From positions 1-64,000 of the forward strand of contig CADAOF010000005.1 of NCBI GenBank assembly GCA_902789555.1: a DNA stretch of 64,000 bases, written 5' to 3'. The notes below the pieces were generated by a model that had not been told where the DNA came from, did no database searches, and saw nothing but the letters and a program-made list of their open reading frames with translations. Of the stretch, positions 1 through 8,376 are shown piece by piece. Both the position numbers and the translations under genes were made by a program. Origin of the DNA: an uncultured Lachnospiraceae bacterium. Lineage in GTDB: Bacteria > Bacillota > Clostridia > Lachnospirales > Lachnospiraceae. Each line of letters begins with the position of its first letter. Within the stretch, counting starts at the first letter, position 1.

Positions 1-44
1 AAAACAAAGTGGATGCCTCCTGTAAAGTACAGAATGGCATCCAC
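1..44 (-). terminator. Rho-independent terminator, minus strand
   Basis: A perfect 9-bp stem pairs positions 9-17 with 36-44. A further inner 5-bp stem pairs 20-24 with 28-32. On the minus strand the hairpin is followed by TTTGTTTT (complement of 1-8). It lies about 110 bases beyond the stop of the aminotransferase gene and most likely ends that transcript. The stretch 45-152 between stop and hairpin holds no gene I can recognise. Confidence 0.8.
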
Positions 45-152
45 CTGTTAAGCCTCAGTCATAATTCAATGTGTCCAGAAAACTGGGTACATATCACCGG
101 AGGCAGTCTTCTTTGTGATCACTTTTAATATTCAAATACGTGGTCTCATCTC

Positions 153-1451
153 TCAGTCAAAGCAGCGGCGAACAGTTTCGATTATCGCATTCTGTTCCTC
201 TGCCGTCATTTTGATGTCGCTCGGGAGGCACAGCCCGCGGTGGAAGATATCTTTGCCGACATCCAGGAGTTTTTCATCCTGGACAAGAGCAACGCCGGCA
301 ATGTAAGCATTAGTCTTTGCTCTGCCGTTTCCTTCCCTGGTAATGAACGCATTGCCGCGGTATACAGGCTGCATGTGCATGGGTTTCCAGATGGGACGCC
401 CTTCCGCGTTGATGGATTCCAGCGCCTGAAGGATCTCCGTGGGGCAGCTCTTTCCGTGCTGCGGGGTGAAGTTCGATTCACTGTCGCCGCGTACCATGGG
501 GCACATCGCATCAGGATTGATGATCAGGCAGCTGAGCCAGTAATTCGGTTCACTGTTTTCGAAATCAATGGGATTCATCTGCACAGGCAGGCCTTTGAAT
601 CCTTCCCGGTAACGTTCCCAGATCGCCTTTTTCCTTGCAACATGTTCTTCCAGATACGGCATCTGACCGCGGATAACGCCGGCAATAACGTTGCTCATGC
701 GATAATTGAAGCCGATTTCTTCATGCTGATACCAGGCTGCATTCTCGCGTGATTGAGTGGACCATTTGCGTACCTTATCGGCGTCTTCCTTCACATCGCT
801 CAGAAACATGCCTCCGGAACTTCCGGTAATGACTTTGTTGCCGTTGAAAGATATGACATTGTAGTCACCGAAGTTGCCTGTCTGTTTCCCTTTGTATAAA
901 GCACCGAAAGACTCCGCGGCATCTTCCACGATAAGCGCGCCGTTTTTCCTTGCGATCGCACGGATCTCATCAATTTTGCCGGGCGTGCCGTACAGGTGCG
1001 CAATGACGATCAATTTCACATCCGGATAGATCTCGAAAGCCTTTTCCAGAGCCTCAGGGTCCATGTTCCAGGTGTCATATTCCGTATCGATAAATATCGC
1101 TTCACCGCCTTCGTAAGCTACCGGATTGATCGTAGCTGCGAAAGTCATATCTGAGCAGAAGACCTTATGGCCGGCAAGGGTTCCCGTATTCACGGGATGG
1201 ACGCCGTAAAGTTTTTCCCCAGCCAGTCTTGTTGCAAGATGCAGGGCTGCTGTCCCGTTGGAGAGAGCAACTGCATATCTGCATCCGATTTTTTCCGCAA
1301 CCTGCCGTTCGATCTCATGGATATTCGCGCCAACCGTACTCATCCAGTTGGTGTCGAATGCTTCTTTCATATATATCAGTTCTTCCCCGTGCATGGTGGG
1401 GGAACTCAGCCATATCTTTTTTTCCAGCTTAACACTCTTGCCGCAGTACAT
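153..1451 (-). CDS. DegT/DnrJ/EryC1/StrS-family PLP aminotransferase (PglE-like)
   Basis: A 432-residue sugar aminotransferase of the DegT/StrS family, which transfers an amino group to a nucleotide-linked keto-sugar. The PLP-lysine is K206 in NGNKVITG, the PLP-nitrogen aspartate is D177 in VEDAAES, and the phosphate-binding segment is SNGTAALH near residue 65. This pattern is closest to PglE-type enzymes that make 4-amino sugars for glycans; the exact sugar cannot be told. The start at 1451 is chosen over the ATG at 1559 because GAAGGAGG lies at proper spacing before it, while 1559 would fall almost on the expected transcription start. It is monocistronic, with its own promoter and terminator, and no dehydratase partner is adjacent. 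The rfb/EPS cluster lies at the far end of the window, so involvement in the same surface polymer is possible but not shown. Confidence 0.88.
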   Translation of the reverse strand: MYCGKSVKLEKKIWLSSPTMHGEELIYMKEAFDTNWMSTVGANIHEIERQVAEKIGCRYAVALSNGTAALHLATRLAGEKLYGVHPVNTGTLAGHKVFCSDMTFAATINPVAYEGGEAIFIDTEYDTWNMDPEALEKAFEIYPDVKLIVIAHLYGTPGKIDEIRAIARKNGALIVEDAAESFGALYKGKQTGNFGDYNVISFNGNKVITGSSGGMFLSDVKEDADKVRKWSTQSRENAAWYQHEEIGFNYRMSNVIAGVIRGQMPYLEEHVARKKAIWERYREGFKGLPVQMNPIDFENSEPNYWLSCLIINPDAMCPMVRGDSESNFTPQHGKSCPTEILQALESINAEGRPIWKPMHMQPVYRGNAFITREGNGRAKTNAYIAGVALVQDEKLLDVGKDIFHRGLCLPSDIKMTAEEQNAIIETVRRCFD

Positions 1452-1570
1452 TGACCGCCTCCTTCGAATCCGGATACTCTTCAAACCAGACGTAATGAAC
1501 GGATTGCTGTCTTGCAGGCAAATCACCCTTCCGATATACGGTCGGATACAATATCCCACAATACTAGAAC

Positions 1571-1599
1571 AATATACACTTTTCTTTGACAGTTGTCAA
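1571..1599 (-). promoter_or_regulatory. Sigma-A promoter of the aminotransferase gene, with overlapping palindrome
   Basis: Read on the minus strand there is TTGACA (1594-1599), a 17-base spacer and TATATT (1571-1576). The -35 element is half of an inverted repeat (1586-1599), TTGACA-NN-TGTCAA, which could be an operator. The leader to the chosen start codon is about 110 bases. Confidence 0.75.
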
Positions 1600-1618
1600 T
1601 AATCATCGCCGGCAGGAC

Positions 1619-1652
1619 AATAAAAGGAAGACTGCCTTTCAGGCAGTCTTCC
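1619..1652 (-). terminator. Rho-independent terminator after the XpaC-like gene
   Basis: An 11-bp perfect stem (1626-1636 with 1642-1652), a 5-base loop and a minus-strand T run (complement of 1620-1625). It lies about 40 bases beyond the stop codon of the XpaC-like gene. Confidence 0.85.
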
Positions 1653-1691
1653 TTCCGAATGATTCAGTTTTCCGGACAATCCGGACCGGTC

Positions 1692-2330
1692 TTATCCCAT
1701 CAGTCCGTCCTGTTTCATGCTTTCCTTCATGAGCTCGATCTCGGCGTCGACGTCGAAGACGTCGTTGTCAAACACATTGCCGAGCTGCTTCTGGGTCGCT
1801 TCCCTGATGTCTTTCAGGTGGCGCAGCACTTTTTCGGCCAGCTGGTACTTCGCTTCGATGCCGCTTTCCTCAATGTGCTCGAACTTGGTCAGGATCTCCT
1901 TCTGCGTCGGCAGATAGTACTGCAGGAACATCTGGCCGTCGGCGATCTTCTTCGGATCCTCCTTCATCGCAGCAAGGATCTTGTCCATGATGTCGCAGAC
2001 TTCGTTGCTGCGGCGGCGGATCTCTGCGTCGTCGATCTTAGTGTTCAGGATACGGATCTCCGTCACCTGATGGCGGGCAGTTGCCAGCGTCTGGGCTTCT
2101 TCAGGGGTAAGGATCGCCCTGCCGTTCTTTGCGGCGTTTTTCGCATCCTCGGCAGACCCCTTGAAAGCGAAGAACATTACGGCCGCCACGAGCAGAACGA
2201 TGGCGCCGAAAGCTATCCCCAGCACGCCCAGTACGGCACTGAGACCTCCGCCGAAGATGCCGATCAGCAGAGCGGCGACGGTAATCGCGATCAATACACC
2301 CGAGGACGAGCCTCCTCCGTTTTTACTCAT
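1692..2330 (-). CDS. XpaC-like membrane protein (5-bromo-4-chloroindolyl phosphate hydrolysis family)
   Basis: A 212-residue protein with two hydrophobic segments near the N-terminus (about residues 10-28 and 32-52), followed by a long charged, largely helical cytoplasmic region. The layout and helical tail match the XpaC family, whose biochemical role is not well settled; family members often sit beside telA-type genes, but none is seen here. The start at 2330 is preceded by AAGGAGG; the longer reading frame to 2387 would overlap the previous gene. It begins 19 bases after the deacetylase-like gene and shares its transcript. Confidence 0.7.
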   Translation of the reverse strand: MSKNGGGSSSGVLIAITVAALLIGIFGGGLSAVLGVLGIAFGAIVLLVAAVMFFAFKGSAEDAKNAAKNGRAILTPEEAQTLATARHQVTEIRILNTKIDDAEIRRRSNEVCDIMDKILAAMKEDPKKIADGQMFLQYYLPTQKEILTKFEHIEESGIEAKYQLAEKVLRHLKDIREATQKQLGNVFDNDVFDVDAEIELMKESMKQDGLMG

Positions 2331-2349
2331 GATGATGCCTCCTTGTTTT

Positions 2350-3756
2350 TCAGGGTCTGGTCTTATCCAGGACAGCCGCTGCGTCAAAAAACGGGGCGAG
2401 CCGCTCGGGATACCGGGTAAGCTGCGTGCCGTTCAGGGTCACGCGTCCCTGCCGCAGGTACGAAGCTGAGGTTGAGAGCTGCACCCAGGGGATGGTGGTC
2501 AGGTCCACCCCGCAGTAATACGTGAAGCCTTCCGATTTCAGATAGGCGAATTTTTCGTTGGTCTCGGCGGAATAGGTACGCCAGCTGCCGATATCCGCTC
2601 CGTTGTCAAAGAAGAGAATGTCCGTGCTGCCGATGAGCGGAACGACCTGTTCCTTCCATCTGGCCGTATCATCTCTGATCCTGTCCGGATCAGCCTTGGC
2701 CATGTTGATATGGCCCCAGCTGTGGGAAGCAAAGCGCCAGCCGAGTTTTTTCAGCCGCGCGGCAACCACCTGCGCCCCGGCCTGCTCTGCTGCCACGTTT
2801 AGGGACGCATAAGCCGGTTTCCAGTCCTTCCCCGTTGGATCGCCGTACTTCGGTGCCGTCCGGTAGCCGAGGATCCCGTCATAGCCGGTCAGAGCAATGA
2901 TCCCGCGGGCGCCCTTATAGGAAAAGTCGGGATGTCTTCTGATGAAGCTCTCCACGATCGGAACGACGTCCAGGTCGGCAATGACGGTCGAACCGTCGCG
3001 TCCGGTCATCTCGCTTCTCGGGTTGCCTTCCGCGTCAATGATCAGGCGGTTCGCAAAACCTTTTCCGGCGTTGGCCTCGTAGTAGACCATGTCTTCGACG
3101 GAGAGCACGAACGCCTTTTTATCTTTCGGCAGCAGGATCGTTCCGCTGACGAAGAAACCGTTCGCATCCGGATGCGCCATGTCACCGATATCGACGAGTA
3201 CCCAGCCGGCTTCGTAAAGCTTTTCCAGGATCTTATCAAATTCCGAAACGGTAAGATAGTTCGCAGCCAGGTTATCCTTATCCGCAGAGCCGAATGCCGC
3301 CGACGGATCCGCGATCAGGCTCCTTACGGACAGATGGCAGACCTTGTTGATGTCCACCCTCACCAGTTCGCTGCGCGCCGCCTTCAGCCGGGTGAGCGCA
3401 GCCGAGAGCTGTTCGTTTTTTCCGTAGCCTTCCGCCTGCTGGAGCAGGGCGATCGCGCCGTCATAGTCGTACTGCACGGCCATCCCGTCAGCCGTACGGA
3501 TGAGAGCACCGTAGTCTTTTTCCTCCTCCGTACTCTCCTCAGGCGCAGGCGATTCGTCCGTTTTTGTCGGAACAGGGTCGTCCATCACCTCATGCACCCA
3601 TCTGCGCGCAAGGCCGACCCCTTTGTAAATGCCGAAACCGAGACCGGCTGCCAGAATGAAGAGCGCCAGGACCGCAAGCACACGGCTGCCCCGCGGAGCA
3701 CGGCGGCGGCGCCGCTGCCCTCCGTACGAGCTGCTTCCGTAGTGATAAGACGGCAT
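2350..3756 (-). CDS. Membrane-anchored polysaccharide deacetylase-like protein
   Basis: A 468-residue protein with a basic N-terminus (an Arg run near residue 18), one transmembrane segment at about 26-46, an acidic Pro/Glu linker, and an extracellular domain of the NodB/polysaccharide deacetylase type. The metal-binding HxxxH is visible as SHSWGH near residue 340. The usual TFDDG motif is replaced by LSVEDM, so the catalytic aspartate may be kept but the context is unusual. A role in trimming cell-wall or capsular glycans is inferred. GGAAGGAGG precedes the start at 3756. It is first in a two-gene transcript with the XpaC-like gene. Confidence 0.72.
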   Translation of the reverse strand: MPSYHYGSSSYGGQRRRRRAPRGSRVLAVLALFILAAGLGFGIYKGVGLARRWVHEVMDDPVPTKTDESPAPEESTEEEKDYGALIRTADGMAVQYDYDGAIALLQQAEGYGKNEQLSAALTRLKAARSELVRVDINKVCHLSVRSLIADPSAAFGSADKDNLAANYLTVSEFDKILEKLYEAGWVLVDIGDMAHPDANGFFVSGTILLPKDKKAFVLSVEDMVYYEANAGKGFANRLIIDAEGNPRSEMTGRDGSTVIADLDVVPIVESFIRRHPDFSYKGARGIIALTGYDGILGYRTAPKYGDPTGKDWKPAYASLNVAAEQAGAQVVAARLKKLGWRFASHSWGHINMAKADPDRIRDDTARWKEQVVPLIGSTDILFFDNGADIGSWRTYSAETNEKFAYLKSEGFTYYCGVDLTTIPWVQLSTSASYLRQGRVTLNGTQLTRYPERLAPFFDAAAVLDKTRP

Positions 3757-3786
3757 GGCAGACCTCCTTCCCGCTTCGGACAAATA

Positions 3787-3815
3787 ATTATATCACGAAA
3801 TACAGGGAAACTCAA
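3787..3815 (-). promoter_or_regulatory. Sigma-A promoter of the deacetylase-like/XpaC genes
   Basis: On the minus strand, TTGAGT (3810-3815), a 17-base spacer and TATAAT (3787-3792), about 30 bases before the start codon. It implies separate transcription from the truA-ecf group upstream. Confidence 0.75.
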
Positions 3816-3870
3816 TGGGTTTCCCGCAGCCGGGGCTGCATGCAGCAGTCCTGCACGGTCCCGATGTCTC

Positions 3871-4647
3871 TCAGTTCCAGCTGCGGGTGATCTCTTCGGG
3901 AAAGCCTTCCGGGAAGAGGCGGATCTCCATCAGGCAGAGGCCTTCGGCGGGAGCTTTGGGTCCCGCAGCCTGGCGGTCCTTTGCTTCCAGGATCTCCTTC
4001 ACCTTCTCCGGCGGCCAGAAACCGGTCCCGACCCGCAGGAGCGTGCCCGCGATGATGCGGACCATGTTGTAGAGAAAGCCTGTCCCGGTAATGCGGAAGG
4101 CAACGCGCGTGCCCTCCTCTTCGATCGAGAGCGCTGTGATCCGGCGGATCTTCGTTTCCACCTGCGCTCCTGCGCTGCAGAAGCTGGAAAAATCATGCTC
4201 CCCGACCAGGCAGGCTGCGGCTTCCCGCATTTTCGGCACGTCCAGCTTCCGGTAGAAAAACGTGGTGAAATGCCTGACGAGCGGATCCGGCAGGCTGTCG
4301 TGGTACAGGGTATATTCGTAGGTCTTCAGACTGTCGCACTTGCGGGGATGAAAGTCCGCAGGGACCTCCTCCGACCTTCTCACCACGATATCCTCCGGCA
4401 GGACTTCGTTGACGGCATAGCAGATCTTTTCCGGCGGGATGGGGGTCTCCGAATCGAAGATGCAGAGATTCCCCCGCGCGTGCACGCCTGAATCCGTACG
4501 TGATACGCCCTTCACGCGGATATCCTCGCCGAGCCGCTTCGAGAGAGCCTTGTTCAGGACCTCCTCGACCGAAATGCCGGTAGGCTCGGTCTGCCAGCCA
4601 TGGTAATTCGTTCCGTCATAGGCGACGGTCAGCATGATCCGTTTCAT
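3871..4647 (-). CDS. truA: tRNA pseudouridine(38-40) synthase TruA
   Basis: 258 residues, normal TruA length. The enzyme isomerises uridines 38-40 in the anticodon stem-loop of many tRNAs. The nucleophile is D52 in SRTDSGVHA, and the N-terminal YDGTNYHGWQ is the family signature. It begins 9 bases after ecfT; the order ecfA-ecfT-truA is a common Firmicutes arrangement, although here the usual ribosomal-protein genes do not precede it. Confidence 0.96.
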   Translation of the reverse strand: MKRIMLTVAYDGTNYHGWQTEPTGISVEEVLNKALSKRLGEDIRVKGVSRTDSGVHARGNLCIFDSETPIPPEKICYAVNEVLPEDIVVRRSEEVPADFHPRKCDSLKTYEYTLYHDSLPDPLVRHFTTFFYRKLDVPKMREAAACLVGEHDFSSFCSAGAQVETKIRRITALSIEEEGTRVAFRITGTGFLYNMVRIIAGTLLRVGTGFWPPEKVKEILEAKDRQAAGPKAPAEGLCLMEIRLFPEGFPEEITRSWN

Positions 4648-4656
4648 TTCCGCCCC

Positions 4657-5445
4657 CTAAACGATAAATACCGCGGCAAGGTACAGCGCGGCGCCGCCAA
4701 GGGCGATCCAGTCGGCGCTGCTGAACTTCAGCGGTTTCATGCGGGTGCGGCCGCTGCCGCCGTGATAACAGCGCGCCTCCATGGCCATGGCCAGGTCGTT
4801 CGCGCGGCGGAAGGCCGAAACGAACAGCGGCACGAGGATCGGGACCATTGCCTTTGCGCGGCGTACGACTCCGCCGCTCTCAAAATCGGCGCCCCTTGCC
4901 ATCTGCGCCATCATGATCTTATTGGTCTCCTGCGTCAGGATCGGCAGGAAGCGCAGGGCGATCGTCATCATCATGGCGATCTCATGCACCGGTACCTTAA
5001 TGTAATTCAGAAAATGCAGTCCCTGTTCGAGGCCGGCGGTAAGCTCCGTCGGGCTGGTGGTATAGGTAAGGAGGGACGTGCCGAAGATCAGCAGCACGAG
5101 CCGCAGCGCCATCCAGGCTGCCTGAATGAGGCCTTCCTTCGTTACGGCGATCCCCCAGATCTGCCAGATGACCTCCCCCTTCGTCCAGAAGATGTTGAAA
5201 AAGACACTGATGCCGAGGAGGAAAATGATGGGCTTGAGGCCGCGGACCATGTAGCTGACAGGCACCTTTGAGAGGGCGATCCACAGGGCCAGGAAGCCGG
5301 CGGAAACCGCGAACGCCAAAAAATCCCGCGCCGAGAAAAGCGCGATGATATGGATCAGCGTGATCAGCAGTTTCGAGCGGGGATCCAGACGGTGGATGGG
5401 TGAATCCACCGGATAGTACTGTCCCAGGGTCAGGTCTTTGAACAT
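4657..5445 (-). CDS. ecfT: Energy-coupling factor transporter transmembrane protein EcfT
   Basis: 262 residues with several hydrophobic segments. The motif HRLDPRSKLL near residue 20 is typical of the T component, and the two coupling-helix regions carry Ala-Arg-Gly-type signatures (AQMARGADF, AMEARCYHGG). It connects substrate-binding S components to the ATPases for uptake of vitamins or trace metals. It begins 18 bases after the fused ATPase gene. No S component lies nearby, which fits a group II (shared-module) ECF transporter. Confidence 0.93.
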   Translation of the reverse strand: MFKDLTLGQYYPVDSPIHRLDPRSKLLITLIHIIALFSARDFLAFAVSAGFLALWIALSKVPVSYMVRGLKPIIFLLGISVFFNIFWTKGEVIWQIWGIAVTKEGLIQAAWMALRLVLLIFGTSLLTYTTSPTELTAGLEQGLHFLNYIKVPVHEIAMMMTIALRFLPILTQETNKIMMAQMARGADFESGGVVRRAKAMVPILVPLFVSAFRRANDLAMAMEARCYHGGSGRTRMKPLKFSSADWIALGGAALYLAAVFIV

Positions 5446-5463
5446 GTTTGCCTCAGTTAGCGT

Positions 5464-7284
5464 TTATTTCCATGCCGTGAGAATGTTCTGCACGGCTTCA
5501 TCCATTGAAAGAACGTCGGGATCGGCCGGGCAGCCTTCTGCCGCCAGCCGTCTTGCCATGCGCGTCACCGCGGGGATCGCAAGCCCGATCGCATCCAGGT
5601 CTTTTTCGCGGCGGAAGATCTCCCGCGGAGAAGCATCCATTTCCACGCGGCCGTCGTGCATCACCACGATGCGGTCCGCAGTCGCGGCCACGTCCTCCAT
5701 ACTGTGCGAGACGAAAACGATGCCGATGCCTTCGTTTTTCAGTTTCAGGAGCGTCTGAAGCAGGCGGGACCGGCCGGCAGGATCGAGTCCTGCGGTGGGT
5801 TCGTCCAGCACGAGGATCTCGGGCTGCATGGCCAGAACGCCGGCAAGCGCTGCACGGCGTTTTTCGCCCCCGGAAAGATCGAAGGGCGAGCGTTCGTCAT
5901 ACTCTTCCGAAAGGCCGACCGCCTCCATGGCATGTCTTGCCCTGGCGCGGATCTCTTCTTCCGGCAGTCCCTGATTCTTCGGACCGAAGCTTACGTCCTT
6001 CAGCACCGTTTCTTCAAACAGCTGATGTTCGGGATACTGGAATACCAGGCCGACCTTTCCACGGAGTGCGCGGCGGTCGTACTTTTCGCCGAAAATGTCT
6101 TCACCGTTCCACGAGACCGTCCCGCGGGAAGGCTTCAGCAGACCGTTCAGGTGCTGGATCAGCGTCGATTTGCCGGAACCGGTACGGCCGATGATGCCGA
6201 GGAACTCGCCCTGGCGAATGGTCAGGGAAACGTCGTCCAGACCGGTCGCCGCCATGGGCGTTCCCGGTTCATATTCGTAAAAAACATGGGAAAGCGCGAG
6301 TTCGGAACGGTGTTCATGAGCGGAGGCAGACGCTTCCGCCGATGCCTCAGGACCTGCCGGCGCGGCAGTTCTGCCGGCCGTTTCCGGCGTCTGAGCCGGC
6401 TTCGCGGTTTCAGCAGCAGTCTCCTGCCCCGGGCGGATCCGGATCAGTTCGCACACCAGTTCCTCTTCCGACAGGATCCCCTGCGGAAGCGGAAGTCCGG
6501 CGGTCCTCAGGCGGTCCGCGAGTTCCGTAGCCTGCGGAAGCGAAAGCCCCATCGCATGGATCTCATCCGTCCGCGAAAAGATCTCATGCGGCGTGCCGTC
6601 CATCCGCACCCGGCCGTTCTGCATCACGACGATGCGGTCGGCGTCCACGGTCTCTTCCATGTAGTGGGTGATCAGCAGCACCGTGATCCCGGCGGCTTCG
6701 TTCAGTTCGTGCATTGCCTTCAGGACTTCACGCCGGCCTTCCGGATCCAGCATGGCCGTCGGTTCGTCCAGGATCAGGCACTTCGGCTGCATGGCCAGGA
6801 TGCCGGCGATCGCGACCCGCTGTTTCTGGCCGCCCGAAAGCCGCAGCGGACTGGTCTCGGCGTATGCCGTCATTCCGACCGCATTCAGGGCATTTTCCAC
6901 GCGCTTCCAGATCTCCTCTGTCGGAATGCCGAGGTTTTCGGGGCCGAAGCCCACATCGTCCTCGACGATCGATGCGACGATCTGGTTGTCCGGATTCTGG
7001 AAAACCATGCCGGCAGAACTTCTCACCGTCCAGAGATTTTCCTCGTCGGCGGTATCCTTTCCGCAGAGCCACACTGTCCCGCCCGTCGGGTACAGCAGGG
7101 CATTCAGTTGTTTCGCAAAGGTGGACTTACCGGAGCCGTTCCGCCCCAGGATCGCCACGAAATCGCCTTCCCGGATGTTCAGGGAAACGTCATCCACTGC
7201 GCGGTTAATGCTTTCAACCACATCTTCATCGTTGCGTACGGCGTATTCGTAAACCAGATGCTCGGTGCGGATGATGTCCTGCAT
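5464..7284 (-). CDS. Fused energy-coupling factor ATPase (EcfA1-EcfA2 in one chain)
   Basis: 606 residues holding two complete ABC ATPase domains. Domain 1 (about 1-280) has Walker A GRNGSGKST, signature LSGGQKQR and Walker B CLILDEPTAMLD. Domain 2 (about 335-606) has GRTGSGKST, LSGGEKRR and ILVLDEPTAGLD. An Ala/Pro/Glu-rich linker of about 50 residues joins them. In most Firmicutes these are two genes, ecfA1 and ecfA2. The start at 7284 has AAAGGGGAAA before it; the reading frame to 7458 runs past the promoter and is rejected. It powers EcfT and unlinked S components. Confidence 0.92.
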   Translation of the reverse strand: MQDIIRTEHLVYEYAVRNDEDVVESINRAVDDVSLNIREGDFVAILGRNGSGKSTFAKQLNALLYPTGGTVWLCGKDTADEENLWTVRSSAGMVFQNPDNQIVASIVEDDVGFGPENLGIPTEEIWKRVENALNAVGMTAYAETSPLRLSGGQKQRVAIAGILAMQPKCLILDEPTAMLDPEGRREVLKAMHELNEAAGITVLLITHYMEETVDADRIVVMQNGRVRMDGTPHEIFSRTDEIHAMGLSLPQATELADRLRTAGLPLPQGILSEEELVCELIRIRPGQETAAETAKPAQTPETAGRTAAPAGPEASAEASASAHEHRSELALSHVFYEYEPGTPMAATGLDDVSLTIRQGEFLGIIGRTGSGKSTLIQHLNGLLKPSRGTVSWNGEDIFGEKYDRRALRGKVGLVFQYPEHQLFEETVLKDVSFGPKNQGLPEEEIRARARHAMEAVGLSEEYDERSPFDLSGGEKRRAALAGVLAMQPEILVLDEPTAGLDPAGRSRLLQTLLKLKNEGIGIVFVSHSMEDVAATADRIVVMHDGRVEMDASPREIFRREKDLDAIGLAIPAVTRMARRLAAEGCPADPDVLSMDEAVQNILTAWK

Positions 7285-7322
7285 GACTTTCCCCTTTCTT
7301 CCGGATATCGGACAGTCTAAAT

Positions 7323-7376
7323 AAATGCGCGCTGCGCATTTGGAATAATGATAGCCGAAAAAAGCCTTTCTGTCAA
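7323..7376 (-). promoter_or_regulatory. Sigma-A promoter of the ecf operon with a palindrome at the transcription start
   Basis: On the minus strand, TTGACA (7371-7376), a 17-base spacer and TATCAT (7348-7353). An 8-bp inverted repeat with a 3-base loop (7323-7341) begins just where transcription should start. It could be a 5'-end hairpin that protects the mRNA, or an operator. Confidence 0.75.
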
Positions 7377-7388
7377 TGTTCGGCAGCA

Positions 7389-7418
7389 TAAGAAAACCCT
7401 CCCCGCAGGAGGGGAGGG
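7389..7418 (-). terminator. Rho-independent terminator after the rnf operon
   Basis: A perfect 8-bp GC-rich stem (7397-7404 with 7411-7418), followed on the minus strand by TTTTCTTAT. It lies about 60 bases beyond the Gx transporter stop codon and closes the rnf transcript. Confidence 0.85.
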
Positions 7419-7480
7419 CTATGCGGCAGAAAGCCGCAGCAGATCTGAGCAGCGTCATTCCCGGGCACTTGCCGGGGCTT

Positions 7481-7978
7481 TCATTCCGTCAGTTTTTTCG
7501 GGAGCCTCGCGATCATCAGCGCAGCAAGCACGCCGATGACGACGCCGGACACGACCCCCGAAACGAGCAGGGCAGGCAGGTAGTAAATGATCTTATCGGT
7601 CCCCAGGATGATCATCGCGACACCGATCTGTGCGGCGTTGTGCACGACCGCGCCTGCCACCGAAACGCCTGCCGTATGCAGACCGGGCAGTATCCGGAGA
7701 AGCGTCATCATAAGGAGGCTGAGGACTGCGCCGGCAATTGAATACAGAAAGCTGTAGACGTTGCCGAACAGCAGGGCGACGATCGCGACGCGGACCAGGG
7801 AGATGCGTGCCGCGCTGCCGGCGCCCAGGCGGTACAGCGCGAAGACGATCACGAGGTTCGGAAGCCCCATCTTGACACCCGGCACGGCAATGCTGAGGGG
7901 AAAGAGCGATTCAACGTAGGAAAGGATGAGCGCGAGGCCGCAGAGCATAGCCTCAGTCATGAGTTTTTTCGGCTTCAC
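7481..7978 (-). CDS. Gx transporter family membrane protein
   Basis: 165 residues, mostly hydrophobic, with about five membrane segments and the pattern GLPNLVIVFALY common to the Gx transporter family (formerly annotated as heptaprenyl diphosphate synthase component I). Substrate unknown. The start is a GTG at 7978 overlapping the upstream TGA (GTGA), so translation is probably coupled; the ATG at 8086 lies inside the previous gene. The family is often found beside rnf and NusG-domain genes, as here. Confidence 0.8.
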   Translation of the reverse strand: MKPKKLMTEAMLCGLALILSYVESLFPLSIAVPGVKMGLPNLVIVFALYRLGAGSAARISLVRVAIVALLFGNVYSFLYSIAGAVLSLLMMTLLRILPGLHTAGVSVAGAVVHNAAQIGVAMIILGTDKIIYYLPALLVSGVVSGVVIGVLAALMIARLPKKLTE

Positions 7979-8376
7979 GGCATGAGTTCCTCCGCCTCCT
8001 CCGCGCTGATCACTGTTGCAACCAGACGGTGCGGCAGACAGACGATCGTCTCGCCCACCTGCGACTTCGTCCCCTGCTTCACGCACAGTTTATCCGGACA
8101 GGAAGCCGATTCCATGTGCACTGCACCGTTTTCGATGACCAGGACATTGCCGGCTGTTCCCTCACCGAAGTTCAAAGCGGAGCCGTCTTCCTCCGGAAAC
8201 ACCTCTCTTCTGTCCTCATTCAGCGGATACAGGGCGACCGTTTTTCCGTTCCTCTCCACACGAACGTAGGCGCCGGGCTTTCTCGCGAGGGCAAAAGCCC
8301 CCGCGATCAGCCCCGCGCCTACGAGCACGGCGAGGATCAGAATGAGATCCTTTCGATATTCCTTAAGCCGCCCCAT
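7975..8376 (-). CDS. NusG domain II-containing membrane protein
   Basis: 133 residues: an N-terminal membrane anchor (about 9-28) and an extracytoplasmic NusG-domain-II-like fold with the family motif SCPDKLCVKQG and a following CLPHRL. The function is unknown; the two conserved cysteines suggest a disulfide or metal site. Its ATG overlaps the rnfB stop by one base (TAATG), so it belongs to the rnf operon. This trio (rnf, NusG-II, Gx) recurs in Clostridia. Confidence 0.82.
   Translation of the reverse strand: MGRLKEYRKDLILILAVLVGAGLIAGAFALARKPGAYVRVERNGKTVALYPLNEDRREVFPEEDGSALNFGEGTAGNVLVIENGAVHMESASCPDKLCVKQGTKSQVGETIVCLPHRLVATVISAEEAEELMP

Noticed and set aside
45-152. Possible insertion-sequence end at the left edge
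   Set aside because: A short TGTCCAG...CTGGGTACA pattern caught the eye but no transposase or matching second end is present.
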